Of a stretch of DNA of 55,986 nucleotides, positions 25,415-33,206 are shown piece after piece. Where the stretch lies: the NCBI GenBank assembly GCA_018971775.1, contig JAGXAB010000041.1, forward strand, positions 1 through 55,986, written 5' to 3'. This stretch comes from Cyanobacteria bacterium REEB67. GTDB lineage: Bacteria > Cyanobacteriota > Vampirovibrionia > Obscuribacterales > Obscuribacteraceae. The notes beneath the pieces were generated by a model, which was not told the origin of the DNA, did no database searches, and saw only the letters and a program-made list of their open reading frames with translations. A program made the translations under genes and the position numbers. How positions within the stretch are numbered: the stretch's first letter is position 1; every line of letters begins with the position of its first letter.

Positions 25415-26223
25415 GGAGCTACAATATCGGTCGTGATCACCTGACCCGGTTCGATCGGCAGCTTTGCCTTTTGACCTTCGGGATGAAGCTCGAGATTAGC
25501 CGGTGGTCCACTCAACCAGTGATTTAAATGAACCGTAGCATGGCGCACATTACTCATGTCAAGCAAGGCGCCCGCCGGTATAAATTTACGGGCCGATACC
25601 TCATCAAATGAGAAGTGATTGGAATCAGGACCGGGCATCAACCCTCCGCGCCTGCGCTTCCCGGCAGGACCGCGTTCTGCCCTAACAACCACCTGACCTC
25701 TGGCAATACCGGTCGAAGTGCAACCGACGGTATCATCCCTGGTGGCGCAGGCATAGGTCGGTATATCGCAGGGATTCATTTCTCTTTCTTCGACGTCGGT
25801 GCCTGAGATTTCACTGCCGGCAGGAATGTCCAAAAGAGCAACGACGGTGGAAGGACCTCGAAAACCAGGAAAGGAATAAAAAAGAATCTGGCCTTTATGA
25901 ATGCCTTTTGACAGACGGCCGACAACATCGCTTTTGCGCTGGGCGAAATAGGTGGAGCTCTTGCCAAAAGCCGAGCCCGGGGCAACACCTTCGGGTAATG
26001 TACTGGCTGCCACGTATTTAGTCACGATGTCGGTCGGCGCAATTGTTTTGCCGTCAGGCAACTCACGGGCAGCGCAAACGACAACCACGTTGCCACTTAT
26101 TCGGACAGACGGGGACTGGGCGCGGGCCGCAGATGCCAAGCAGAGCAGGCCGGGCGCAACCAGAAGGATGGCCAACAGCCTGATATTCCGGCACAGGTAG
26201 GAACCAGTAAAATATCGCCTCAT
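25411..26223 (-). CDS. Secreted protein with repeated SAF-like domains
   Basis: A 270-residue protein with a signal peptide (hydrophobic core LLAILLVAPGLLCLASAARA). At least three SAF-type units follow: ARELPDGKTIAPTDIVTKYV, ALLDIPAGSEISGTDVEERE and ARKFIPAGALLDMSNVRHAT. Each has the pattern hydrophobic-(I/L)PxGxxI-x-x-x-D/NV. SAF domains occur in FlgA (flagellar P-ring assembly), CpaB/RcpC (pilus assembly) and sialic-acid synthases. No flagellar or pilus gene is seen in the window. The frame is open to 26298, but ATG 26223 (M-R-R-Y-F) gives a proper signal peptide. An inverted repeat TTGAC-AC-GTCAA (26233-26244) sits about ten bases upstream of the start. Confidence 0.75.
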   Translation of the reverse strand: MRRYFTGSYLCRNIRLLAILLVAPGLLCLASAARAQSPSVRISGNVVVVCAARELPDGKTIAPTDIVTKYVAASTLPEGVAPGSAFGKSSTYFAQRKSDVVGRLSKGIHKGQILFYSFPGFRGPSTVVALLDIPAGSEISGTDVEEREMNPCDIPTYACATRDDTVGCTSTGIARGQVVVRAERGPAGKRRRGGLMPGPDSNHFSFDEVSARKFIPAGALLDMSNVRHATVHLNHWLSGPPANLELHPEGQKAKLPIEPGQVITTDIVAP

Positions 26224-26331
26224 AAGACTAGTTTGACACGTCAATGGCTTATCTAGACGGCCAATTAGAATATTTTTGCTGCGCAAAACAGGGAACAATG
26301 TCAGCTTTTAGCGATCGCAAGGCTTTTCGCT

Positions 26332-27390
26332 TCAGCGAGCGGCGCGACGGGCCCGTACGGCAGCAGCGAGTTGATCGAGCAGGGGTACCGTTTCTTCCCA
26401 ACCGATGCAGCTGTCTGTGATGCTCTGACCGTAAGCCAGCTCTTTGCCGCTGTTCAGATCCTGTCGACCGGCGACGATATTGCTTTCGACCATAACACCG
26501 AAGATGCGCTTATCACCTGCCGCCATCTGTTCAGCGATGTCGGTACAAACACTCAACTGATTGACGTGATTTTTGCGACTATTAGCATGGCTGGCATCGA
26601 TCATGATGCGCGGAGGCAAGCTGGCCTTGGCGATCTCGGCAGAGGCGACATTGACGTGGAAGGCGGAATAATTGGGCTCCATGCCGCCACGCAGGATAAT
26701 ATGGCAATCGTTATTGCCGCGCGTTTTGACGATGGCGGATACACCACCTGTGGTGACACCGAGAAAATGATGTGGAGACGATGCGGCCTGAATGGCGTCG
26801 ATAGCGATACGGATATTACCGTCGGTACCGTTCTTGAAACCGACCGGACAAGAAAGACCGGAGGCGAGCTCACGGTGCCCCTGCGACTCGGTCGTACGCG
26901 CTCCGATTGCACCCCAGCTGACCGTATCGGCAATATATTGAGGCGAGATCATGTCGAGAAATTCGCAACCGGCCGGCAGCCCCAACTCGTTGATGTCGAT
27001 GAGCAGCTCTCGCGCCAGCCTCAGACCACGATTGATATTGAAACTTTCATCCAGGTTAGGGTCATTGATCAAACCCTTCCAACCGATTGTCGTGCGCGGT
27101 TTTTCAAAATAAACGCGCATGATGATTTCCAGATCGGCGCCGAGGCGCTCACGATGGGCCATCAGCCTCTCGGCATAATCGCGGGCAGCGAAAGTGTCGT
27201 GAATAGAACAGGGGCCAATCACGACCAGTAAACGATCGTCATTGCCCTCTAAAATTTCGTGAATAGCCTTGCGGGCATAATATGTAGTGGCAGCGGCCTT
27301 TTCGGTGAGGGCAAATTCGCGCTTGATGTGCGTCGGGGGCGCCAACTCGTGGATACCCTCAACGCGCAGGTCGTCTGTTTGAAAATTCAT
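26332..27390 (-). CDS. aroG: 3-deoxy-7-phosphoheptulonate (DAHP) synthase, class I
   Basis: A 352-residue enzyme for the first step of the shikimate pathway, condensing PEP and erythrose 4-phosphate. It has VVIGPCSIHD, MRVYFEKPRTTIGWKGLINDP (quoted here only in part: FEKPRTTIGWKG), SWGAIGARTTESQGHRELAS, GFKNGTDG and IDASHANSRKNHVNQ, which are the metal and substrate motifs of the AroF/G/H type. The open frame extends to 27624. ATG 27390 (MNFQTDDLRVEGI) reproduces the usual N-terminus and length, so the upstream 78 codons are rejected. The N-terminal extension typical of feedback-regulated AroG enzymes is present. It is 151 bases downstream of pta. Confidence 0.95.
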   Translation of the reverse strand: MNFQTDDLRVEGIHELAPPTHIKREFALTEKAAATTYYARKAIHEILEGNDDRLLVVIGPCSIHDTFAARDYAERLMAHRERLGADLEIIMRVYFEKPRTTIGWKGLINDPNLDESFNINRGLRLARELLIDINELGLPAGCEFLDMISPQYIADTVSWGAIGARTTESQGHRELASGLSCPVGFKNGTDGNIRIAIDAIQAASSPHHFLGVTTGGVSAIVKTRGNNDCHIILRGGMEPNYSAFHVNVASAEIAKASLPPRIMIDASHANSRKNHVNQLSVCTDIAEQMAAGDKRIFGVMVESNIVAGRQDLNSGKELAYGQSITDSCIGWEETVPLLDQLAAAVRARRAAR

Positions 27391-27493
27391 GCTGATTATC
27401 GCCCACAATACTTTGACCATTGCATATTGCGGGATAATCTTGTCCTTGCCAAGCCTTTTAATATTTGAAATACAATGTTGTTCACAAGAAATG

Positions 27494-27510
27494 AATCGCC
27501 GTGAGCGATT
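27494..27510 (-). terminator. Possible weak intrinsic terminator after pta
   Basis: On the minus strand, 32 bases after the pta stop, AATCGC and GCGATT form a six-base-pair stem with a five-base loop, followed by CATTTCTTGT. The tract after the stem is only moderately T-rich and the stem is A/T-heavy at its base, so termination would be partial. It sits at the expected end of the bacillithiol operon. Confidence 0.35.
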
Positions 27511-27541
27511 GTAAAGAATCTCATCTTTATCGAAATAGAGG

Positions 27542-28519
27542 TCAGTCCGACTGGTGCGCCAAAGCGGCGCTGAAGACACCGGCATTGACGAGCCCTTCAG
27601 CCGTACACCCCCGCGAGACATCATTGATCGGCTTGTTCAAGCCAAGCAGGATAGGTCCCGTTGCCCGCGCTTTACCAAGACGTTCCGATATTTTGTAAGC
27701 GATATTACCGGAATTCAAATCCGGAAAAATAAAGACATTGGCGCCGGCCTCGACAAAAGGACTATCCGGAGCCTTCTTGCGAGTGACGTCAGGTAAGAGC
27801 GCTGCGTCAAACTGGATCTCACCATCGATAATTGTCTCGGGCATCTCCTTTTTAGCTATGGCCAGCGCCTGCTTGACCTTATCGACTGCCGCACCTTTAG
27901 CACTATCCCGGGTGGAAAAAGACAAGAAAGCCACCCTCGGCTCGACTTCCAGCCACTTCACAGTCTGTACAGCGGCATAGGCAATCTCGGCCAGGCCCTG
28001 GGCATCGGGATTTATATTGACCGAACAATCGGCAAAAAATAACAAACGCTCCGGCCACTCCAGGACAAACATAGACGAGGCGCGCTTGTAGCCTTCCTTC
28101 AGCTTGACGATTTCGAAAGCGGGAATGAACGGTTTCGTCTTGCTGTCCAGGCCGCTCACCATGCCATCAGCCTCGCCATGATGCACCATCATCGCGCCGT
28201 AGTAGTGCGGCAATTTCATTTTTTCGGCGGCCTGATCTTTTGTAATGCCTTTGTGTTTGCGCAGCTTGTAGTATTCCTCGACATATTGCTCGCGATTTTT
28301 ATCGATCGTCGGATCGTGTATGTCGATACCGTCCAGTTCTAAGTCCAGTTTAGCTGCGGCCTCTTTCAAATCGTCGGGACTGCCCATCAAAACAGGTCTT
28401 GCCAGATCCTCGTCCTTGAGCGTCAGCGCCGCTTGAAGCACGCGTTCATCGCTGCCCTCGACGTACAATACACGGCGCTTTTTTCCACGCACACGCTCTT
28501 TCATTTGTTCAAGGAACAT
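27542..28519 (-). CDS. pta: Phosphate acetyltransferase
   Basis: A 325-residue cytoplasmic enzyme interconverting acetyl-CoA and acetyl phosphate. It begins with MFLEQMKERVRGKKRRVLYV and EGSDERVLQAA. PHYYGAMMVHHGEADGMVSG, FFADCSVNINPDAQGLAEIA, GEIQFDAALLPDVTRKKAP and GGxxNVFIFPDLNSGNIAYK-type motifs follow the PTA_PTB family. It is the short form without the N-terminal DRTGG/regulatory domains. ATG 28519 lies 15 bases after the bshA stop, placing it last in the bacillithiol operon. Acetyl-CoA metabolism links to malate and acetate by-product of BshB, but the link is inference. Confidence 0.95.
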   Translation of the reverse strand: MFLEQMKERVRGKKRRVLYVEGSDERVLQAALTLKDEDLARPVLMGSPDDLKEAAAKLDLELDGIDIHDPTIDKNREQYVEEYYKLRKHKGITKDQAAEKMKLPHYYGAMMVHHGEADGMVSGLDSKTKPFIPAFEIVKLKEGYKRASSMFVLEWPERLLFFADCSVNINPDAQGLAEIAYAAVQTVKWLEVEPRVAFLSFSTRDSAKGAAVDKVKQALAIAKKEMPETIIDGEIQFDAALLPDVTRKKAPDSPFVEAGANVFIFPDLNSGNIAYKISERLGKARATGPILLGLNKPINDVSRGCTAEGLVNAGVFSAALAHQSD

Positions 28520-28534
28520 TGCTTCTCCGCTCCG

Positions 28535-29755
28535 CTAGTCATAAACCTGAGATTTGCGCTCGGCGTTGATGGCGTGACAGGGCTCGACCCTCTTACCATT
28601 AACTTTCTGTTCGACCAGCGACTGATAAAGATGCTCGTATTGAGGGATGACACCAGCCGCCGAAAATTTCTCCTGCGCCTGACGGCGCGCATTCTCGCCC
28701 AGCCTCCGGCGCAGATCCGGATCTTGAATGAGCTTTTCGACAGCCCGGGCCAGACCGTTAGCGTCGCCAAACGGTACTAGATATCCGCTCACGCCATCTT
28801 CCACCACTTCCGGAATGCCACCGACTCTGGTAGCGACGCTAGGACAGCCAAAGAACATCGCCTCTAGAATACTCAAACAGAAGCTTTCATTTTCGGATGT
28901 GATCAGATCGATATCGGCAGCCTGCAAATATTCTTCGATCTCGAGGATGTTTTCGCGCACGACTAAGCGATCTTCCAGGCCAAGCCTGCGCACGTCTTCC
29001 AGAAATGGAGCGAAACTGGCTCCGGCCAAAATGACAAGCTTGAATGAACGGCGCGGACTTATACGCGCCACTGTCTCGAGCAATAAATCGATGCGCTTGG
29101 TGGGACGCAAATTAGAAGAGTGCAAAAGCATCACTTGATCATCGGCGATACCAAGCTCAAGGCGCGTTTCCTGCCTGCTGCGGGCCGGTGGATTGGGCTC
29201 GAAAAAATTGGTGATGACTTGCATCGGCTTATGAAAGCCAAGGACGGTCTGAGTTTCTTCCAGCAGATATTTTGAAACGGTAGTGACAGCATCAGACTGA
29301 CTGAGAGCATGAAAGATGGCCGGACCATAGCCCGGATCGCGGCCAAGCAAGGTCGTATCCGTGCCGTGCAGAGTAGTGACGACTTTTGGTTGTTGGCCGG
29401 GGGCAAGCATGCAACGAGCAAGAATGGCGGCGGTGGCATGGGGCACGGCATAATGCACATGCAATATGTCCAGTTGATGACGGCAACTGACCTCGGCCAT
29501 CTTCACCGATAAGGGCAATGTGTAATCGGGATACTTGAACAAATTGTAGTCATTAATAGAAACCGGATGAAAATGAATGCGCTCGGCATCGGCCGGCAGG
29601 CGGAAGGGCCGCTCGTAGCTGATGAAATGCACATCGTGCCCGCGCTTCGCGAGCTCGATACCAAGAGTGGTGGCGATGACGCCACTGCCGCCAATCGATG
29701 GATAACAGGTAATGCCGATATTTAAAGGACGCTCGAGATGCATAATATTATTCAT
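28535..29755 (-). CDS. bshA: N-acetyl-alpha-D-glucosaminyl L-malate synthase (BshA)
   Basis: A 406-residue GT4 glycosyltransferase that joins UDP-GlcNAc to L-malate, the first step of bacillithiol synthesis. It has NIGITCYPSIGGSGVIATTLG, FHPVSINDYNLFKYPDYTL, ILHVHYAVPHATAA, TTLHGTDTTLLG, SSNLRPTKRIDLL and SENESFCLSILEAMFFGCPS, which are characteristic of BshA. The open frame extends to 29836, but ATG 29755 (MNNIMHLERPLNIGIT) leaves one base after the bshB stop and gives normal length. Coupling to bshB and the BshC-like gene confirms the assignment. Confidence 0.95.
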   Translation of the reverse strand: MNNIMHLERPLNIGITCYPSIGGSGVIATTLGIELAKRGHDVHFISYERPFRLPADAERIHFHPVSINDYNLFKYPDYTLPLSVKMAEVSCRHQLDILHVHYAVPHATAAILARCMLAPGQQPKVVTTLHGTDTTLLGRDPGYGPAIFHALSQSDAVTTVSKYLLEETQTVLGFHKPMQVITNFFEPNPPARSRQETRLELGIADDQVMLLHSSNLRPTKRIDLLLETVARISPRRSFKLVILAGASFAPFLEDVRRLGLEDRLVVRENILEIEEYLQAADIDLITSENESFCLSILEAMFFGCPSVATRVGGIPEVVEDGVSGYLVPFGDANGLARAVEKLIQDPDLRRRLGENARRQAQEKFSAAGVIPQYEHLYQSLVEQKVNGKRVEPCHAINAERKSQVYD

Positions 29756-29756
29756 G

Positions 29757-30491
29757 CTAAAAATTTCGCGCTCCCCTGCCCGCCGCGGCGAGCGATTCAA
29801 ATACCAGCGGTTCATTGGGATAGAGGGCCATAGCATATTCTATCCCGGCCCGAGCACCAAGCAAACGGGCCCGGGTCAATTGCAAATCGACATAACTTCG
29901 CGTCGCCGCCTGGCTGCCGTGCGCCTGCATGGCCGCTACCCAGGCCCTGGAAACCTCAGAAGCCGAGATATCGATCAAGATCGGCGCAAGATCGCGGGGC
30001 TCTCCGTCGGGTGTGACGGCATAAAACAGCAGGCGCTCGATACTGTGCGCCGGCAAGTCGATAAGCTCTTTCAAGCCTCCATAGCGGGCGATCCGAGCGG
30101 CATCGCGCACCAGCTGCCCCAGTCTGGCATGGTCAGAGTGCTGATTTTCGGTTGGTGTCGTAGCCAGTACCGTCGAGGCACGCAGACGACGGATAATACC
30201 GGCAAGTTTAATGGCGTGAACGGCTCGCACCTCAAGATGTGAGTCGCCGTCGAGCTCGACAAATTCTATCGTTGCCCCGAGCAGAGCGGCCGCCCGGCAG
30301 GCCTCATCGCGTCTTTGCTCAGCACTGCCGTGCGTACCGGCCTCGCCAAGCGAACAAACGACAAAGTGAGCGGCTCGGCCGGCCTGAGTCTCAGCGGCGA
30401 TGACAGCGCCGCAACCAAACTCGATGTCGTCGGGATGAGCACCAAAAACAAGCAAGGGCGCGCATTGGTCGTTAGCAGAGATGGCGCTCAT
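29757..30491 (-). CDS. bshB1: N-acetylglucosaminyl-malate deacetylase (BshB, PIG-L family)
   Basis: A 244-residue PIG-L/LmbE zinc deacetylase that removes the acetyl group from GlcNAc-malate to give GlcN-malate. It has VFGAHPDDIEFGCGA (zinc ligands HxDD, residues ~19-22), CSLGEAGTHGSAEQRRDEA, FVELDGDSHLE and TPTENQHSDHARLG with the third zinc His. Its length and motifs fit the BshB1 subtype. ATG overlaps the BshC-like stop by four bases, and the gene is followed by bshA after one base. Confidence 0.93.
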   Translation of the reverse strand: MSAISANDQCAPLLVFGAHPDDIEFGCGAVIAAETQAGRAAHFVVCSLGEAGTHGSAEQRRDEACRAAALLGATIEFVELDGDSHLEVRAVHAIKLAGIIRRLRASTVLATTPTENQHSDHARLGQLVRDAARIARYGGLKELIDLPAHSIERLLFYAVTPDGEPRDLAPILIDISASEVSRAWVAAMQAHGSQAATRSYVDLQLTRARLLGARAGIEYAMALYPNEPLVFESLAAAGRGARNF

Positions 30492-31279
30492 CGATCTTCA
30501 CCCGGCAGTTCGGTATAGGCTTCGTCGGACCGGTCAATGGTATCACGCGTCACAAACTCGATATCGGGTGCATCGGCTTTGACCAGATAAGCCTGCTCGC
30601 CGGCACCGGAGACATAATGAGTACAGTGCAGGACCGATTGCATCCAGACAAGGCGGCTATCGCGGGTCGGGCTGATCTGTTCTTTTTGATATGGAGCGGA
30701 CGGCACATCGACAAAAACATCGCCGCCTTCATGCAATTTAAAGGCTCCATCGACAAATCTGGCCCTCACTATTTCGCCGTCATAGGGCAGATCGACAAAA
30801 AAGTCCGAAATATCACAGGCGGCCCGGCGCAATGCTGGATCGCTCGACCGCACTATTTTTATACCATCGAGCAGACCCATCTCGCGGTACATGGACAGAC
30901 AAAAGTCAGCCACCGTCGCCGGTGCTTCTACTGCCACCTTTTTGAAGATATCGATGAGCGGACGGTCGACATAGTTGGTCAGCTGCGACCTGGTTTTATC
31001 GCTCCAGCCAGCCTGCACTCTTTTCAGATATAGAGGCGAAAATTTGCGTTGGATCTTGTTTTCAAAGCTAAAATTGAGCTGGGCCGGCTCGTCGGTTTTG
31101 CGCTGACGCAAAATAGTGCGCGTCTCGCGGGGATCGTGATCGCTATCGTGATAGAAAAAGACGATCTGGCCGCCGATTTCCTTTTGCAGACGACGGGCAG
31201 TTTGCATTTTGGCCACCAGGAAACGCTTGGGAAAAAAGCCCGAGGGCTGCTGACCAAAACAGATGATAGGCTCACTCAT
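30488..31279 (-). CDS. Half-length BshC-like protein, candidate bacillithiol synthase
   Basis: A 263-residue protein in the operon position of bshC. Three blocks match BshC, which adds cysteine to GlcN-malate: CFGQQPSGFFPKRFLVAKM (GQQ residues 9-11, like TGQQxGLFTGPLY), FFYHDSDHDPRET (residues 42-53, like the EDHDFEE motif), and ISPTRDSRLVWMQ plus VSGAGEQAYLV (residues ~202-233, like SPNVxLRPVxQ...GGPGExAYW). Classical BshC is about 540 residues with a long C-terminal coiled coil. Here the protein ends right after the Rossmann core. It could be a minimal bacillithiol synthase or a BshC-derived partner. ATGA overlaps on both sides show tight coupling. The assignment is inferred from motif order. 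Confidence 0.75.
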   Translation of the reverse strand: MSEPIICFGQQPSGFFPKRFLVAKMQTARRLQKEIGGQIVFFYHDSDHDPRETRTILRQRKTDEPAQLNFSFENKIQRKFSPLYLKRVQAGWSDKTRSQLTNYVDRPLIDIFKKVAVEAPATVADFCLSMYREMGLLDGIKIVRSSDPALRRAACDISDFFVDLPYDGEIVRARFVDGAFKLHEGGDVFVDVPSAPYQKEQISPTRDSRLVWMQSVLHCTHYVSGAGEQAYLVKADAPDIEFVTRDTIDRSDEAYTELPGEDR

Positions 31280-33060
31280 AACGCGGATTCCCTTTTATTT
31301 GTATCTGAATGTGTGTTCAAAAATGCTTGCAATATCAGGCTGAAGATTACACAAGCGACGCAACCGATCAGCGGATACCAGAGATACGAAATCGTTAGCT
31401 TAAAATACAAGACGAAAACAAGACTCTGGGCCAGCAGTGCCGCCCAGAAAACAGCCGTGCCTCCGACCCGCTTGACAAAAAAGCCGACGACAAAGAGCCC
31501 GAGCATCACGCCATAAAAAATCGAGCCGATGATATTGACGGCCTGGATGAGGTTTTCGGCCAGATGAGCGCAAAGGGCAAAACCGATGGCGATCAGTCCC
31601 CAGATAGCGGTGAACCACTTGGTCATTTTGAGACACTGGTCATCACTGGGTGCAAGCGCAGTCAGATGTCGATAAAAATCGACCGTCGTGCAGGTCCCAA
31701 GAGCGTTCAATTCAGCGGCCTTGGAAGAAAGAGCGGCGGCGAAAAAGGCGGCGATCAAAAGACCAATCACGCCGTGCGGCAGTTCATTCAATATAAAAGT
31801 AATAAAGACATAGTCGGCATCGTTAGCCTTGGCATCGGGACTGGCGGCGGTGAGCGTCCTATTTGCCGCCAGGCGAATCGCCTCCGCTTTTTGCTGAGCG
31901 GCCGCCGCTTGTATAAAAGCATAGGCGCTCTCCGCCGCGGAATTTTTACCGGAGGCGACACTGGCGCCGGCGTGACGAGCGCTCAACCAGGCCTCGAGAT
32001 GGTGTCTGGTCTCGGCATGGGCCTGGTCAAATTGCCCCTGGTAGGCGAGCAATTTTTCACTTATGTCCGGCTTTAAAAGAGACGGCTGGGGCTTAGAAAA
32101 ATCAGTCAAATGGGACCTGGTCAGATAACGATTGGCGGCGGCGTCGAAAAAAAGGGGCGGCTGGTGAAATTGATAAAAGACGAAGATCAAGACGCCGAGC
32201 AATAAAATGGCAAATTGCATCGGTATCTTGCACACGGCATTGAACATCAGACCGAGGCGACTTTCGCGCAAAGAAGAACCGGAAAGATAACGCTGTACCT
32301 GCGACTGGTCAGTGCCAAAGTACGAGAGCATGAGGAAAGTGCCGCCAAGCAAACCGGACCAGAATGTATAGCGCTCGTGCGCATTGGTGGAGAAATTGAC
32401 GGCATTGAGCTTCTGGAAGCCACCGGCCAGCTTGAGCGTGTCGCCAATGTCGAAACCATGAGGCAGTTTACCGACCAGCATACAAAAAGCGGTCAGCATG
32501 CCGGCAAATATCACCATCATCTGATATTTTTGCGTGACCGTGACGGCGTCGCTGCCACCGCTTACGGTGTACAAAATAACGATCAAACCGGAGGCGATGA
32601 TCGTCACATTTAATGGCCAACCGATGACGCTGGTCAAAACAATGGCCGGCGCATAAATGGTCAAGCCCGCGCCCAGCCCGCGCTGCAAGAGAAAAAGGGC
32701 AGCGCCGAGCAAGCGCGTTTTGGCATCGAAGCGTTTCTCCAGAAACTCATAAGCGGTATAGACATGCAAGCGGTGAAATAGGGGCAGGAAAAAAACAGCG
32801 ATTATGATCAGCGCCAGCGGCACGCCAAAGTAGACTTGGACGAAGCTCAGTCCACCGAGATAGCCCTGTCCCGGAGTGGAGAGAAAAGTAATGGCACTGG
32901 CCTGAGTAGCCATCACCGATAAGCCGATGGCAAACCAGGGTGTCTTACCATGACCTCGCAAGTAACCGGCAAAATCGCGTTGATTGCGTGTATGCCACCA
33001 ACCGTACAGGGCGATGCCTAGTATGGAGGCGATAAGCACTGCGACATCAAGCCAGTTCAT
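31276..33060 (-). CDS. Sodium/solute symporter (SSF family)
   Basis: A 594-residue secondary transporter with about 13 helices. It has WFAIGLSVMATQASAITFLS (Na+-site helix unwound at TM1), GLTIYAPAIVL, YTVSGGSDAVTVTQKYQMM, SYFGTDQSQVQRYLSG and FAAALSSKAAELNALGTCT, the SSF signatures. A ~120-residue soluble loop around residues 300-420, rich in Ala/Gln/Lys, separates helices 8 and 9. The substrate is unknown; a sugar or amino-sugar acid fits its operon with a secreted deacetylase. The frame opens at GTG 33069, but ATG 33060 overlaps the 49-residue gene's stop by four bases and is preferred. It overlaps the BshC-like gene downstream by four bases. Confidence 0.9.
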   Translation of the reverse strand: MNWLDVAVLIASILGIALYGWWHTRNQRDFAGYLRGHGKTPWFAIGLSVMATQASAITFLSTPGQGYLGGLSFVQVYFGVPLALIIIAVFFLPLFHRLHVYTAYEFLEKRFDAKTRLLGAALFLLQRGLGAGLTIYAPAIVLTSVIGWPLNVTIIASGLIVILYTVSGGSDAVTVTQKYQMMVIFAGMLTAFCMLVGKLPHGFDIGDTLKLAGGFQKLNAVNFSTNAHERYTFWSGLLGGTFLMLSYFGTDQSQVQRYLSGSSLRESRLGLMFNAVCKIPMQFAILLLGVLIFVFYQFHQPPLFFDAAANRYLTRSHLTDFSKPQPSLLKPDISEKLLAYQGQFDQAHAETRHHLEAWLSARHAGASVASGKNSAAESAYAFIQAAAAQQKAEAIRLAANRTLTAASPDAKANDADYVFITFILNELPHGVIGLLIAAFFAAALSSKAAELNALGTCTTVDFYRHLTALAPSDDQCLKMTKWFTAIWGLIAIGFALCAHLAENLIQAVNIIGSIFYGVMLGLFVVGFFVKRVGGTAVFWAALLAQSLVFVLYFKLTISYLWYPLIGCVACVIFSLILQAFLNTHSDTNKRESAL

Positions 33061-33206
33061 GTACCGCACTCCGTCAGGGCGATAAGCAGGACCAACCAGA
33101 GGGCAAAACTACAAAGTACAAAGACGTACGTGCCTCTCCAGGTCTTTGGCCAGGGCAGACCAGTAGACTCGCTTTCGCTCAGGGCGACGGTGTCCAGCTC
33201 ATTCAT
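33057..33206 (-). CDS. 49-residue single-pass membrane peptide coupled to the symporter
   Basis: A small open frame lies exactly between the PIG-L and symporter genes. Its ATG overlaps the PIG-L stop by four bases, and its TGA overlaps the symporter ATG by four bases, so all three are translationally coupled. The first ~22 residues are polar (MNELDTVALSESESTGLPW), followed by PKTWRGTY and one hydrophobic helix (VFVLCSFALWLVLLIAL), ending ECGT. This is the shape of small accessory subunits found beside some SSF transporters. No homology is claimed. The filled frame and double overlap make chance unlikely. Confidence 0.72.
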   Translation of the reverse strand: MNELDTVALSESESTGLPWPKTWRGTYVFVLCSFALWLVLLIALTECGT

